64,000 nt of DNA from Gemmataceae bacterium (GTDB taxonomy: Bacteria; Planctomycetota; Planctomycetia; Gemmatales; Gemmataceae): NCBI GenBank assembly GCA_009691845.1, contig SIAJ01000004.1, positions 1 to 64,000 on the forward strand. The letters run 5' to 3'. Both the position numbers and the translations under genes were made by a program. Numbering within the stretch: position 1 is the first letter of the stretch; each line of letters begins with the position of its first letter. Below are positions 54,277 through 63,864 of this stretch, one piece after another. Under the pieces are notes generated by a model. It had not been told where the DNA came from and did not search any database. It worked only from the letters and a program-made list of their open reading frames with translations.

Positions 54277-55185
54277 TCAGTTGTTGTTGAAGTTATTGTT
54301 GTTTCGCCGGTTGGTGATCGAGTTGTAGGTCGAACTGCTCAGCAACGTCACCCCCAGGATCCGTTCGATTGGCGTGAGCAACTTCTGCAAGTAACCGTCC
54401 ATGCGGAAGAGCCTGTCGGCTCGCACATACACGCGGTCGCCTGGCAGGATCTGGTAGTTCGTTTGCGTGATGCCGTGCTGAGTGATGCCGACGTAGTCCA
54501 CGGGCATGACCTGCTCCGGCTGATTCGCGTGTGGCGTCCGTCTGGCGAGCCAGATGTGCGCCTTGGAGCCGACCGAAGGCAATCCGTTGATGTTGGCAAG
54601 TGCGTCGAGCACGGTTTCATGCCCTTGAATGGGGAAGCGGTAGATCTGCTCGCCGAAGCCGGCACCGTCTGTGATCACGTAGTAGGCCTTGCTGTTGTAG
54701 CCTACCACATCGACGACCACGAAGAGCTTGTTTGGGTCGTCCGGAGCGGGTGTTGTTTTGCCTCCGGTCGTCACATTGATGGTTTTCAGTTGTTCGTGCA
54801 CGTGCTTCCGAACTGCGTCCTTGGCCTGCTCGGTTGTAAGTCCGGCCACGCTCACCGAACCATAGATCCCGAGATTCACCGTGCCATCGGGACGCACCAG
54901 ATGCTGGCCCGTGATCGGCTGAGGCGAAAGCACGGCCGCCGGGCCCAGATTTTCTCGCGGCAGCGTGTAGACTTCGATGAGCAAAAGATCCGGACTGCCG
55001 ATAGCATAGGGCGGCAAAGCCACCATGCTCAGTTCCGAAGGGACATTGGCTGGCGGGCCGATGCTAGCGGCCGGCGGCTCAGGAATTGCCACCTGGTTTC
55101 TGTGGGTCACGCAGCCAGCGCTGACCAGGCTTGCAAGGAACAGGCAAGCGGCAACAAGGCGTCGATGGCCACGAACGACGAGCAT
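54277..55185 (-). CDS. Wza-type polysaccharide export lipoprotein
   Basis: A 302-residue outer-membrane protein. Lipoprotein signal with lipobox C25 (FLASLVSAGC), then a Poly_export domain with YAIGSPDLLLIEVYTLP, LVRPDGTVNLGIYGSVSVAGLT and a later SLBB-like region (YFITDGAGFGEQIYRFP, NYQILPGDRVYVRAD). The C-terminus is unusually Asn-rich (NRRNNNNFNNN). Such proteins form the export channel for capsule or exopolysaccharide; no glycosyltransferase cluster is adjacent. Start set at 55185 (GGGAG upstream); the longer frame to 55317 precedes the signal. Confidence 0.8.
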   Translation of the reverse strand: MLVVRGHRRLVAACLFLASLVSAGCVTHRNQVAIPEPPAASIGPPANVPSELSMVALPPYAIGSPDLLLIEVYTLPRENLGPAAVLSPQPITGQHLVRPDGTVNLGIYGSVSVAGLTTEQAKDAVRKHVHEQLKTINVTTGGKTTPAPDDPNKLFVVVDVVGYNSKAYYVITDGAGFGEQIYRFPIQGHETVLDALANINGLPSVGSKAHIWLARRTPHANQPEQVMPVDYVGITQHGITQTNYQILPGDRVYVRADRLFRMDGYLQKLLTPIERILGVTLLSSSTYNSITNRRNNNNFNNN

Positions 55186-55484
55186 CCAAGATTCTCCCGA
55201 GTTCTCCGACTTCGCCTCTATCGGCAAGCGGGGAGGACCCACTTCAACCCGTTCGACCGGAACGGATGGGAACATCACAAGAATTGCCACGACCGGAAAG
55301 GTCTGGGAAGGTTGCAAGCGATTTTTCGCAAACTGGGTAAGATTTCCTCAAGTGACGGACTTCAGAGGCCGGTTCCTTTTCATATTCCAGCGAAAACACA
55401 ATACACCCAGGCGAACGAACCACTAAGCTAACCCTGTTCGTCACAATCGATCTCTCCCTGTTATTTTTTGTGGAGCCCCGCACC
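55186..55484. other. Divergent intergenic region
   Basis: About 300 bases between the Wza-like gene (reading left) and the hydrolase gene (reading right). It should hold both promoters. GCAAGCGATTTTTCGC near 55315 is a small inverted repeat. No clear hexamer pair was found. Confidence 0.4.
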
Positions 55485-56330
55485 ATGCCCAACTCGCTAA
55501 AGGGCTTGTTCGACCGGGTTCGTCCGAAAAAATATGGTCGCAAGCAGCCCCTCATCCTGCTCAACGGCTTGGCCGAACAGGCGGAATCGTGGTATCGCAA
55601 TGCCCGGTTTTGGGGTCGGTTTTACGACGTTCACGCACCGAACTTCATGGCTTACGAAGGCGATGCCTTGCATCGTCGCATCCGATCGGGCGAACCTCTG
55701 TCCATCGACTATTTCGTCGAGCAGTTGCACACGTACGTGGACCAGTTTGTCCAGCGTGCACCCTACCATATCGTCTCCAGCAGCCTGGGTGGAAAGGTAG
55801 CCGTCGAGTTCGCCGTGCGATACCCGACACTAGTGGACCGGCTCGTGTTGCTCTGCCCCTCCGGCATGGGTGACACAGAACGCTTGCCAATTTTTGAAGG
55901 CAGCCGCGTTAACGACTATGAAGCCATCGTGCGTGCGGTCTTCTTCAAGCCACGCAAAGCCGACCGGACGATGCTGACCTACTACAAGCGCTGTTTTCAA
56001 AGCCGGCGCTGGAAGCTCGGGCTGATTCGGACCGTGAAAGGGACCAACGATCACGTCGTCCGCCCGAAAATTAAAGACATTCAAGCCCTGACACTGTTAA
56101 TTGGCGGCAAAGAAGATAAGATCGTCGATCACCTGGAAGGCGAACGAGCCGCAGTTGAAATTCCGAATGGGCATTGGCTGAGCTTACCAAAATGTGGGCA
56201 CGCTCCTCAGATTGAATTGCCGCGATTGGTGAACCGCCTGGTGGTTCACTTCCTGAGTTCGCCCAATCCGAGTGCACACCCCAGCTTCGTCAAGCTTCTG
56301 ATGAACAAACCGAGCCGAGTGCTTTCATGA
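55485..56330 (+). CDS. Alpha/beta hydrolase
   Basis: A 281-residue hydrolase. LLNGLAEQAESW is the oxyanion-type N-terminal motif, and SSSLGG holds the nucleophile (S100); the usual first Gly of GxSxG is Ser here. VLLCPSGMGD follows, and the catalytic His is probably in KCGHAPQIE. No signal peptide. Start at the ATG 55485 with TGGAG upstream; a GTG at 55470 is possible. Its stop overlaps the methyltransferase start by four bases (ATGA), so the two are translated together. Substrate unknown; a lipid ester is plausible from the neighbour. Confidence 0.8.
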   Translation: MPNSLKGLFDRVRPKKYGRKQPLILLNGLAEQAESWYRNARFWGRFYDVHAPNFMAYEGDALHRRIRSGEPLSIDYFVEQLHTYVDQFVQRAPYHIVSSSLGGKVAVEFAVRYPTLVDRLVLLCPSGMGDTERLPIFEGSRVNDYEAIVRAVFFKPRKADRTMLTYYKRCFQSRRWKLGLIRTVKGTNDHVVRPKIKDIQALTLLIGGKEDKIVDHLEGERAAVEIPNGHWLSLPKCGHAPQIELPRLVNRLVVHFLSSPNPSAHPSFVKLLMNKPSRVLS

Positions 56331-56956
56331 CCCACCCGCGATCGACCACCCGCAGGCAGAAGATTACCTTACGCGCAATTCGGGGGCCAGAGTGGTGGCT
56401 GATGGTTAAGAAGTTCTTCGTGCATGGAACCACCATCGCGTCCTTCGCGCCAAGTTCACGCTTCCTCGCTCGAAAGATACTTCGCGGCATCGACTGGGTG
56501 AAGGCTCGGGTCGTGGTCGAGTTGGGGGCAGGAACGGGGCCGATCACGAAGGAACTGATTCGCGCGGCGGGTCCGAACACCAAACTTGTGATCGTCGAAC
56601 AAGACCCGGACTTCTGCCGTGTACTACGAAAAAAATTCCCCGGCCTGGATATTGTTGAAGGCGATGCCTGCAAGCTCGACGAGATTCTGGCCGAGCGTGG
56701 CATCAAGTATGCGGATCATGTCATCTCCGGCCTGCCCTTACCGTCGTTTTCCCCTGGCCTGCGTGATTCGATTCTCTCCATGTCGGCCCGAGTGCTCGGT
56801 CCCGAAGGAGAGTTTCGCCAGATCACCAGCATGCCGTGGGTTTATCTCAAGCTCTACAAATCCTACTTCCGCGATGTCTCTTTCAAGCTCGTGCCCTTGA
56901 ACCTGCCACCAGGCGGCGTCTACTTCTGCAAGGGTTACCAGCACACGACCGCGTGA
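56327..56956 (+). CDS. SAM-dependent phospholipid or ornithine-lipid N-methyltransferase-like protein
   Basis: A 209-residue class I methyltransferase. SAM-binding loop VVELGAGTGPITKEL, acidic ribose contact VIVEQDPDFC, and EGDACKLDEIL follow; SGLPLPSF is the catalytic-type motif. N-terminal KFFVHGTTIASFAPSSRFLA is typical of PmtA-type phospholipid N-methyltransferases and of the related OlsG, described for planctomycetes as an ornithine-lipid methylase. The lipid target is an inference. It is coupled to the hydrolase by a four-base overlap and ends before a clear terminator. Confidence 0.75.
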   Translation: MTHPRSTTRRQKITLRAIRGPEWWLMVKKFFVHGTTIASFAPSSRFLARKILRGIDWVKARVVVELGAGTGPITKELIRAAGPNTKLVIVEQDPDFCRVLRKKFPGLDIVEGDACKLDEILAERGIKYADHVISGLPLPSFSPGLRDSILSMSARVLGPEGEFRQITSMPWVYLKLYKSYFRDVSFKLVPLNLPPGGVYFCKGYQHTTA

Positions 56957-56994
56957 GATTCGTTCTTTTTCGGGATGGGCTTCTCTCGTCCTTT

Positions 56995-57021
56995 CGGCCA
57001 GGCAAACCGCCTGGCCGTTTT
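56995..57021 (+). terminator. Intrinsic terminator after the methyltransferase gene
   Basis: CGGCCAGGC pairs perfectly with GCCTGGCCG across loop AAACC, followed by TTTT. It is oriented for the plus-strand hydrolase/methyltransferase operon. Confidence 0.75.
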
Positions 57022-57109
57022 CGGATCGTAGCCGGTCGCACATCTCGCCAATCTGTACGAACCGGCATGTGTTCTCGATCATCGCCTTGCGAACTTCCGG
57101 CCGAGGGGC

Positions 57110-58561
57110 TTATGCCAACAACTCGTTGATAACGTGGCCATGAACATCGGTTAAGCGGCGATCGATGCCACTGTTGCGCACGGTCAATTTCGTGTGGTCG
57201 ATGCCGAGCAAATGCAAGATCGTGGCATGAATATCGTACACCTCGGTCGGCTTCTTGCGATCCGCTGGCTTATAACCGAAGTCATCGCTCGGACCGAAGC
57301 TCATTCCCCCCTTGATACCCCCGCCGCATAGCCAATTCGTGAAGCAGTAGGGATTGTGATCGCGACCCTTTCCTCCCTGACTGGAGGGCATGCGGCCGAA
57401 CTCCGTCGTCCAGAGCACGATCGTATCCTCGAGCAGCCCCACGCGTTTCAGATCCTTGATCAGTGCTGCCGTGCCGTGTGCCATGCCGCGAGCCAGCGGG
57501 CCATGATCGCGATGCACGTCTTCGTGGCTATCCCAATTTCGGCGGGGGAAGTTGTTGTCGTTCCCGCTCCAGATTTGCACGAAACGTACGCCGCGTTCCA
57601 AGAGCCTGCGGGCAGCCAGGCACTTGCGACCGAAAATGTCCGTCTCTTCCAGGGGATTGATGTCCTTGTCGAAACTCGATTTACCGTGGTCGAGTCCGTA
57701 GAGCTTCAACACTTCTTTCGACTCTTTCGAGAAATCAAGGGCCTCTGGTGCCGCAAGCTGCATCTTGGCCGCGAGTTCATAACTCCGTATCCGCGAATCC
57801 AGGCGATCATCCCCTGCCCGGCCCTTGGCATGTTCTCCGTTTAACTTGCCCAGCAGATCGATTCCAGCGAGATCGCCCGAGCGATTGGTAAAGCCGGCTC
57901 GCTCATCCGGAAACAGATCGGCCACCGGGGTTTTAGTACCCGGATAGATCATCGTGCCTTGATGACGAGCAGGGAGGAAGGCGGTATCCCAGTTCTTCGT
58001 GCCGTTTGAAGCCAACCCACGATGATCGGGAAGAACGACGAACGCTGGCAGGTTCTCGCTGAGCGAGCCAAGCCCGTAGCTGATCCACGCGCCCATGCCG
58101 GGAAAACCGGGGCGATTGAAGCCAGTCGTCTGCAGAAGCGTGCCCTGACTATGCACGCCCGTATTGCCAACCATGTTGTGGACGAACGCGATCTCATCGA
58201 CAACGTCGCCGAGCGGCCAAACCGGTTCGCCGAGCATCTTGGCACACCGGCCATAGGGCTTGTAGTCGAACACGGGTTTCAGCCAGGGCCCGAGCCCATT
58301 CTGAAACGCTTCCACATGTTCTCCAAAGTCGGAGGCCTGCCCGTGCCGCTTCACCAACTCCGGTTTGTGATCGAACAGGTCAATGTGGCTGGCGGCACCA
58401 GCCATGAAGAGCTGCACGACTCGCTTGGCCTTCGGCTTGTGATGGATGCCGCCGTCCGGCCGAAGCTTCTCGCCCGCCCAGCCGTGCTGACCCAGCAGCG
58501 CGGCCAGCGAGATGCCGCCAAGCCCGCCGCCTGACTGAAGAAGAAAATCACGTCGGTTCAT
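57110..58561 (-). CDS. DUF1501 family protein with Tat signal (second copy)
   Basis: A 483-residue protein with a twin-arginine signal (NRRDFLLQSGGGLGGISLAAL). DUF1501 segments: VQLFMAGAASHIDLFDHKP, GNTGVHSQGTLLQTTG, IWSGNDNNFPRRNWDSHED and LWTTEFGRMPSSQ. It resembles the protein at 6695-8023 but is of a different subtype (the GGP motif is replaced by GAAS). Start chosen at 58561 (GGGAG upstream); the frame extends to 58759 but the added residues are not conserved-like. It lies next to a PSCyt1 gene, its usual partner. Confidence 0.83.
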   Translation of the reverse strand: MNRRDFLLQSGGGLGGISLAALLGQHGWAGEKLRPDGGIHHKPKAKRVVQLFMAGAASHIDLFDHKPELVKRHGQASDFGEHVEAFQNGLGPWLKPVFDYKPYGRCAKMLGEPVWPLGDVVDEIAFVHNMVGNTGVHSQGTLLQTTGFNRPGFPGMGAWISYGLGSLSENLPAFVVLPDHRGLASNGTKNWDTAFLPARHQGTMIYPGTKTPVADLFPDERAGFTNRSGDLAGIDLLGKLNGEHAKGRAGDDRLDSRIRSYELAAKMQLAAPEALDFSKESKEVLKLYGLDHGKSSFDKDINPLEETDIFGRKCLAARRLLERGVRFVQIWSGNDNNFPRRNWDSHEDVHRDHGPLARGMAHGTAALIKDLKRVGLLEDTIVLWTTEFGRMPSSQGGKGRDHNPYCFTNWLCGGGIKGGMSFGPSDDFGYKPADRKKPTEVYDIHATILHLLGIDHTKLTVRNSGIDRRLTDVHGHVINELLA

Positions 58562-58803
58562 GGCACTACTCCCTGGCCTGGGATGCGGCGTTGATTTGAA
58601 CCACCAATCGGCGATCTCCAGCGAACGACTAACGGAGGGTAAACTGGAAGATTGACTTCGACCATTTCCTCGCCCACTTCCAGATGCGCAGATCGGTAAA
58701 TACTTGGATGCCCATGACTCGCCACGGAATTTGGAGTGCGGAGTACGCAGTAAAGACAATCCACCCTCAATTTGACTCCACCAACTTCAAGTACTGAGTA
58801 CTC

Positions 58804-61767
58804 TCAATCCACAAACACAAACTCATTCAAATTCAACACCACCCGGCACGCGTTGGCCGAACCGTGTTCGTTCGCATACTTCTTGAGCATCTCGCGCTCG
58901 TTCACAGTTGCGTCTCGCCCGGTGGCCAACCGAAACGCATGCTCCACGCCGCCCGACTTCTCGACCCGGGCCGCCAAGTGTTTCGCCTGCACGAGCATGA
59001 AACCGTTGTTGTAAAGTGCCAGCGCCTGCAAGGGCGAAAGCGTCTCCGTTCGCTTGTCCACCTGCATCGACGGATCGGCACAGTCCAAAACCGACATGAA
59101 CGGCTGCGGCTTCGAGCGTACCAAGAACCGATAAATGCTACGCCGTCGAGCCTTGGGGTCGTCCGGGTCGTGCAAGTGATATTGATAGTGCGGCGAATGC
59201 TCCGGCCGCTCGACTTTGAAATCTTGAAACGCCGGACCATAAAGCGTGCGGTCGAGTTTGCCACTCACCGCCAGCACGGAATCGCGAATTGCCTCGGCCT
59301 CGAGCTTGCGACGGTTCATTCGCCAGAGGTACGCGTTGTCCGCATCAAGCTTCTCAAATTGTCCGTTGCTTGCCGAGGATTGCCGATAGGTCGCTGACAT
59401 GACGAGCAGCTTATGCAGAGACTTGATCGATTGTCCGCCATCGCGAAACTCGACGGCCAACCAGTCGAGCAACTCGGGATGTGTCGGAAGCTGGCCCATC
59501 CGGCCAAAATCGTTCGGCGTGCCGACAATCGCCCGACCAAAATGATACTGCCAAACGCGATTCACGATCGATCGCCAGGGAAGCGGGTTCTTCGTACTGG
59601 TCAACCACTCGGCAAGAGCCGCCCGGCGTTCCCCTTCCGCGTGAGTCGGGCCAAGCTTGAATTCACCAGGAAGATCCGGGATGACCGAGAGAGTTGCCGG
59701 TGAAAGTTCTTTGCCCGGTGCTTGTACGCTGCCTCGCTTCAGGAGAAAGATTGATCTAGGCTTGCCGCCATCGGGGCCCGTGCCACGAAAGGCTGCTCCG
59801 CCGCCGTTGTGAATCGTGCCCGCATACACCAAACCGGTCGGCGGGACCTTTGCCAACTCGGCATCAAGGCGTGCAATTTCGGCATTCACACTCGAAAGGT
59901 CCTGAGCCGTCGCCGGGTCGGTCACGCGGGCAACCAGCACGGCTCGCTCCTTCTGGAGTTTTGCAAGATCGCCCGAGCGAACTTGGCCGGGGGCATAACC
60001 GTCCGTGAGATTCTTTCGGCCCCAACGAGGCCCGGCCTCGATCGAGTCGAGAGAAGTGACCGCAGCACTGCGTGCGATATTCTTGCCACTGGCATCGAAA
60101 GCTTCCAGTTCCGCGAGAGCGAGCATGAAGTCGTTTTGTCGGGGCGCAAGTTTCGTGGCCGTCACGCGAATGTAGCGGCCCTTCCCACTCTTCGCGGCAT
60201 ACGATTGTGCGGCCACGCCAGGATTTTTTACGTCAACAGCGGTATGATCCGCGACGACCGTGATCTTGGCTTTGAACGCGGGATCGTCGGACATTTCAAT
60301 CTTGAAGCGGACCGGGAATCCAAATCCGGCACCGATGTTGTTGAAATTATCGTGGCATCCCCAGAGTACGACCTTCTCGATTTCGCTCATCTGGCCGAGA
60401 TCGACCTGGACCCATTTCGCCTGGTCCTGCTTGGCCTCCAGACCACTGTGAAAACCGTATTCCGCTCGTTCGGCCGACGGCTTGCTTGCCAAGCCGATCT
60501 TGCGATCCAGTTCCGCCAACTCGGCTCCCGCGAGCTTCCCGATCTTTACGTCCAGTTCGAGTTGTCGCTTACGCAACGTGGTTCGCTGAATCGTCAACTC
60601 TCCGTACTTCTTCGCGGCCTCGGGATCCGTGTGATACGGGCGGTCGGCTCGATCCAGTGCCGCGAACACGGCTTGCAGTTTGTAATAATCCTCCTGCTGA
60701 ATCGGATCGAACTTGTGATTGTGACACTGAGCACATTGCACCGTTATGCTGGCGAACGTGTTGATCGTGTTCGAGACCATGTCATCGCGGTCGAGGTGTC
60801 GGGCGACTTTGCCATCGATCTTCGTCTCTGGCACTTCCGCGTGGCCGATCAAGTCCCAGGGACCTGCCGAGATGAAACCGAGAGCGGTCACGCCATCGCG
60901 AGTGCCTGGAAATAACACATCCCCCGCAATCTGTTCGCGAACGAATCGCGCGTAAGGTTTGTCGGAATTGAAAGCACGAATCACATAGTCGCGATACGGC
61001 CAGGCATTCGGGCGTGGCTGGTCCTTGTCGTAGCCGTGCGTGTCCCCGTAGTGCACAACGTCCAGCCAGTGCCTCGCCCAGCGCTCGCCATAGTGTGGGC
61101 TGTCGAGCAGGCGGTCGACGAGTCGTTCGTAGGCAAGTGGATCGGCGTCCTTCTGGAAGGACTCGATTTCTTCCGGCGTCGGCGGCAAGCCGATCAAATC
61201 AAAATAGAGCCGGCGAATCAACGTCCGTCTATCCGCCTCGGCCGAGGGCACCAGGCCTTTCTCACGCAACTTCGCCAGGATAAACCGATCAACCGTATTG
61301 CGAACTCGGCCTTCATCGGTCGGCGTGAGTTTGGGCAACGCCGGTCGATTCAAAGGCTTGAGCGACCACCAATCACGTGGATCGGCCGACTCTGCCCCTG
61401 GCCAATCGGCTCCTTGATCGATCCAGGCTCGCAGGATTCCGACTTGTCCCGCCGTCAAACGCAAACCTTTGGGTGGCATCACGCGATCGGCCTCCAGGCC
61501 GGCGGCTAGCCGAACGAGGGGGCTCTCCGCACTTTTGCCGACCACGATCACTTTACCATCGTCGCCCCCCTTCATCGCATCGCTCTTTCGATCCAGGCGC
61601 AGCCCGGCCTTCTGTTTTTCAGAGCCATGACAGGCGTAGCAATGTTGAACGAACAAGGGGCGCACGTCGCGTTCAAAGTCGATCTTGCGAGTCGCCGGCG
61701 GCGGAAGTTCCGCCGCGAGAGCCGGCGAAGCGAGGAATGTGATCGGGAGCAGAGCGAATCGAAGCAT
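58804..61767 (-). CDS. PSCyt1 + DUF1549 + DUF1553 protein with internal discoidin-like domain
   Basis: A 987-residue secreted protein. Signal peptide about 1-19 (ASPALA-AELP). The PSCyt1 domain starts with C43-YA-C46-H47 (CYACHG). DUF1549 covers about 150-350 (RRLYFDLIGLPPTPEE) and contains CAQCHNHKFDP. A region about 430-600 looks like a discoidin/F5-8C or carbohydrate-binding domain (KWVQVDLGQMSEIEKVVLWG, SGKGRYIRVTATKLAPRQ) inserted before DUF1553 (WRSIVNRVWQYHFGRAIVGT). Compared with the gene at 4167, it has PSCyt1 in place of Big2 and this extra domain. Function unknown. Confidence 0.85.
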   Translation of the reverse strand: MLRFALLPITFLASPALAAELPPPATRKIDFERDVRPLFVQHCYACHGSEKQKAGLRLDRKSDAMKGGDDGKVIVVGKSAESPLVRLAAGLEADRVMPPKGLRLTAGQVGILRAWIDQGADWPGAESADPRDWWSLKPLNRPALPKLTPTDEGRVRNTVDRFILAKLREKGLVPSAEADRRTLIRRLYFDLIGLPPTPEEIESFQKDADPLAYERLVDRLLDSPHYGERWARHWLDVVHYGDTHGYDKDQPRPNAWPYRDYVIRAFNSDKPYARFVREQIAGDVLFPGTRDGVTALGFISAGPWDLIGHAEVPETKIDGKVARHLDRDDMVSNTINTFASITVQCAQCHNHKFDPIQQEDYYKLQAVFAALDRADRPYHTDPEAAKKYGELTIQRTTLRKRQLELDVKIGKLAGAELAELDRKIGLASKPSAERAEYGFHSGLEAKQDQAKWVQVDLGQMSEIEKVVLWGCHDNFNNIGAGFGFPVRFKIEMSDDPAFKAKITVVADHTAVDVKNPGVAAQSYAAKSGKGRYIRVTATKLAPRQNDFMLALAELEAFDASGKNIARSAAVTSLDSIEAGPRWGRKNLTDGYAPGQVRSGDLAKLQKERAVLVARVTDPATAQDLSSVNAEIARLDAELAKVPPTGLVYAGTIHNGGGAAFRGTGPDGGKPRSIFLLKRGSVQAPGKELSPATLSVIPDLPGEFKLGPTHAEGERRAALAEWLTSTKNPLPWRSIVNRVWQYHFGRAIVGTPNDFGRMGQLPTHPELLDWLAVEFRDGGQSIKSLHKLLVMSATYRQSSASNGQFEKLDADNAYLWRMNRRKLEAEAIRDSVLAVSGKLDRTLYGPAFQDFKVERPEHSPHYQYHLHDPDDPKARRRSIYRFLVRSKPQPFMSVLDCADPSMQVDKRTETLSPLQALALYNNGFMLVQAKHLAARVEKSGGVEHAFRLATGRDATVNEREMLKKYANEHGSANACRVVLNLNEFVFVD

Positions 61768-61845
61768 CAGGCATTCCTAGATGCGGGATGGTGGGACCAA
61801 GATAGTTTACCGCATTGGCCGAAATGCACATCCATGTTCGCGCGG

Positions 61846-61851
61846 TATACT
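61846..61851 (+). promoter_or_regulatory. Candidate -10 element
   Basis: TATACT lies 30 bases before the ATG at 61881; the -35 region (17 bases upstream) is weak. Offered as a tentative promoter for the gene at 61881. Confidence 0.3.
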
Positions 61852-61880
61852 GAAACATTCTGGCCCCACGAGGCTTCCGG

Positions 61881-63827
61881 ATGCGGCTTGCACTTTCAGC
61901 GGTTTTGGCCATCGGCCTTGTGCTTCCCCTGCATGCTCAGGGCCTCGATCCCGAATCGAAAGCCCCTTATCAACTTCGCGTGGTCGTCCGCACTGCCGAT
62001 CACCCGACCCTGACGAAACACTTCCGGGCCGAGATTATGAAGAACGTATCGAGTTCGCTTCAGGCGGCACTCGGAGCGATTGGAACGGTCGAAGTGATCG
62101 ATCTCAACTCCACACCCGTGGAAAGTCGCGATCCGCTTTGGAAACTGGTAGACGAGAAAGGCCTGGAAGCACTCGACAGCGTGAACACCAGTGCTACTGG
62201 CAAAACCCATTTCATCTCGATCGACTTCGTGGATGGCAAGTACGAGTTTCGCACCCGCCAACACGATGGCACGATTGGCTTCAGCACGCCGATCATTCGT
62301 AAGACCGTGCATGGGGATCGCGGCTTCGTCGGGCGTCTCGCGGGCTTGGCGGTTGCACAAGACTTCGGCCTCGTCGGCACGTTCGATCCAAATGGCCCAC
62401 AAGTGAGCCTGGTTCTCAAAGCCGGTGAACTCGGACCACTGGATGCGTGGGTGAAGAAAGGAGACGTGTTCGCCGTCGTGCAAGTGAAGCAGGGCCGCCG
62501 AACTCTTCCCAAGGTGCCGAAAGGCAAAGCGAAAGCCGAGAAAGTGGAACCGGCCGCCCCGGCGATTTCCGGGACGCGCGTGGATGGTGTACTTCTGCAC
62601 GTGATCGACGGGCCACGAAATGGCTTGTGCGTCTGCAAGGTTTACAACCGATACAAGGATTGGTTCCCCCGCGATGGATTGACCCTGGGCTATCGGGCCG
62701 TGCGACTCGGCACGGGCGAAGGACTCCTGAAACTGCAACTGACTGATTCTTCTGGCGTTCCGCACCGATCCGATTCTGTGCAAGCACGCGTAGGCGTGAA
62801 CGACTTTCCGGACGCCAATCGCGACCGTGAAGAGATGAAATTCTCCGAAGGAATATTTACCTCCCGCGAGACTTTCAAGAACATCGCCTTCGTGGTGGTG
62901 AAGTCCGGCGACTTGCCGTTGGCCCGCATCCCCGTCGAGATTTATCCGGATCGCTTGGCCGTACTCAAGGTGAACCTGAGCCCATCTGCCGAGCCAGCCC
63001 CGGCCATGTTGGCGGCCGCGGACATGCTCGATCGCGCTCGAAGTGCTCGCGTCATGCAGGCCCGCGCGTTCGAGCAGATTGCCACCATTCAAGAGAAGGA
63101 ACGACAGAAGGCCCTCGAATTCGGGCAGGCGGCATTGGACAGTCTCTCGAAAGAAGGGGACGCCCTGCGAGCCGACATTGCACGACTCCGCGAACGCTAC
63201 AAGGCCGACTCGCCTCCAGGGCTATTCGAACCGTCCGATCGAGAAGTCAAAGCACTCGAGAACAAGACGCGAGAACTGCTTGGCCATCTGGCCAAGCTGG
63301 CGGAAGTGATTCGCCTCGAAAACGATCCGATGACCGCGGCGGCTCGAAAGAAGATCGAAGGGCTTCTGGTGGATGCCAAGGGGCACGAGGGCAACCTGGA
63401 CTTGGACAAGGCGATCGCGAACTACGAGGAAGCCTTGAAACTCGCGATGGCGTCGGAACCGGCTTCCGTCGAGTCCACTCAGACAGCACTCACGGGACTG
63501 AAAAAACTTTGGGAAGTGAAGAGCCCGGAGCATGCGGCAGCCCGCAAGTTCATCTACGCAACCTGGGTCAATCTCGCCCAGCCTCTCGACGTCAAGAACG
63601 CATTGCCCGAAGCACGTAAGGCGTTTCTAATCTGCAAGTCGGCAGGCGATAAGTTCTCGGTTCGCAAGATGTACCTGACGGGCCCACAGGTCTTGGAGAA
63701 GTATGCCGAACATCTCAAGAAGATGCTCGATGATGCGACCGACGACGAAGAGCGCAAAGCCCTGGCCGCGTATGAAAAAACCACGGAAGAACTCAACAAG
63801 CTACTCAACGATCTCGGCGACAAGTAG
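61881..63827 (+). CDS. Large secreted protein of unknown function
   Basis: A 648-residue protein. Signal peptide about 1-20 (ALSAVLAIGLVLPLHAQ). Residues 20-300 are a beta-rich, ordered domain without a recognised family (VEVIDLNSTPVESRD, KTHFISIDFVDGKYEFRT). Residues from about 380 are highly charged helical coiled-coil-like segments (RAFEQIATIQEKERQKALEF, LRADIARLRERYK). No neighbours explain it. The ATG at 61881 follows a tentative -10. Possibly part of a cell-envelope structure. Confidence 0.6.
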   Translation: MRLALSAVLAIGLVLPLHAQGLDPESKAPYQLRVVVRTADHPTLTKHFRAEIMKNVSSSLQAALGAIGTVEVIDLNSTPVESRDPLWKLVDEKGLEALDSVNTSATGKTHFISIDFVDGKYEFRTRQHDGTIGFSTPIIRKTVHGDRGFVGRLAGLAVAQDFGLVGTFDPNGPQVSLVLKAGELGPLDAWVKKGDVFAVVQVKQGRRTLPKVPKGKAKAEKVEPAAPAISGTRVDGVLLHVIDGPRNGLCVCKVYNRYKDWFPRDGLTLGYRAVRLGTGEGLLKLQLTDSSGVPHRSDSVQARVGVNDFPDANRDREEMKFSEGIFTSRETFKNIAFVVVKSGDLPLARIPVEIYPDRLAVLKVNLSPSAEPAPAMLAAADMLDRARSARVMQARAFEQIATIQEKERQKALEFGQAALDSLSKEGDALRADIARLRERYKADSPPGLFEPSDREVKALENKTRELLGHLAKLAEVIRLENDPMTAAARKKIEGLLVDAKGHEGNLDLDKAIANYEEALKLAMASEPASVESTQTALTGLKKLWEVKSPEHAAARKFIYATWVNLAQPLDVKNALPEARKAFLICKSAGDKFSVRKMYLTGPQVLEKYAEHLKKMLDDATDDEERKALAAYEKTTEELNKLLNDLGDK

Positions 63828-63864
63828 TTGTTTGTGACGCGACGCTCCGCGTCGTGCCACTTTG

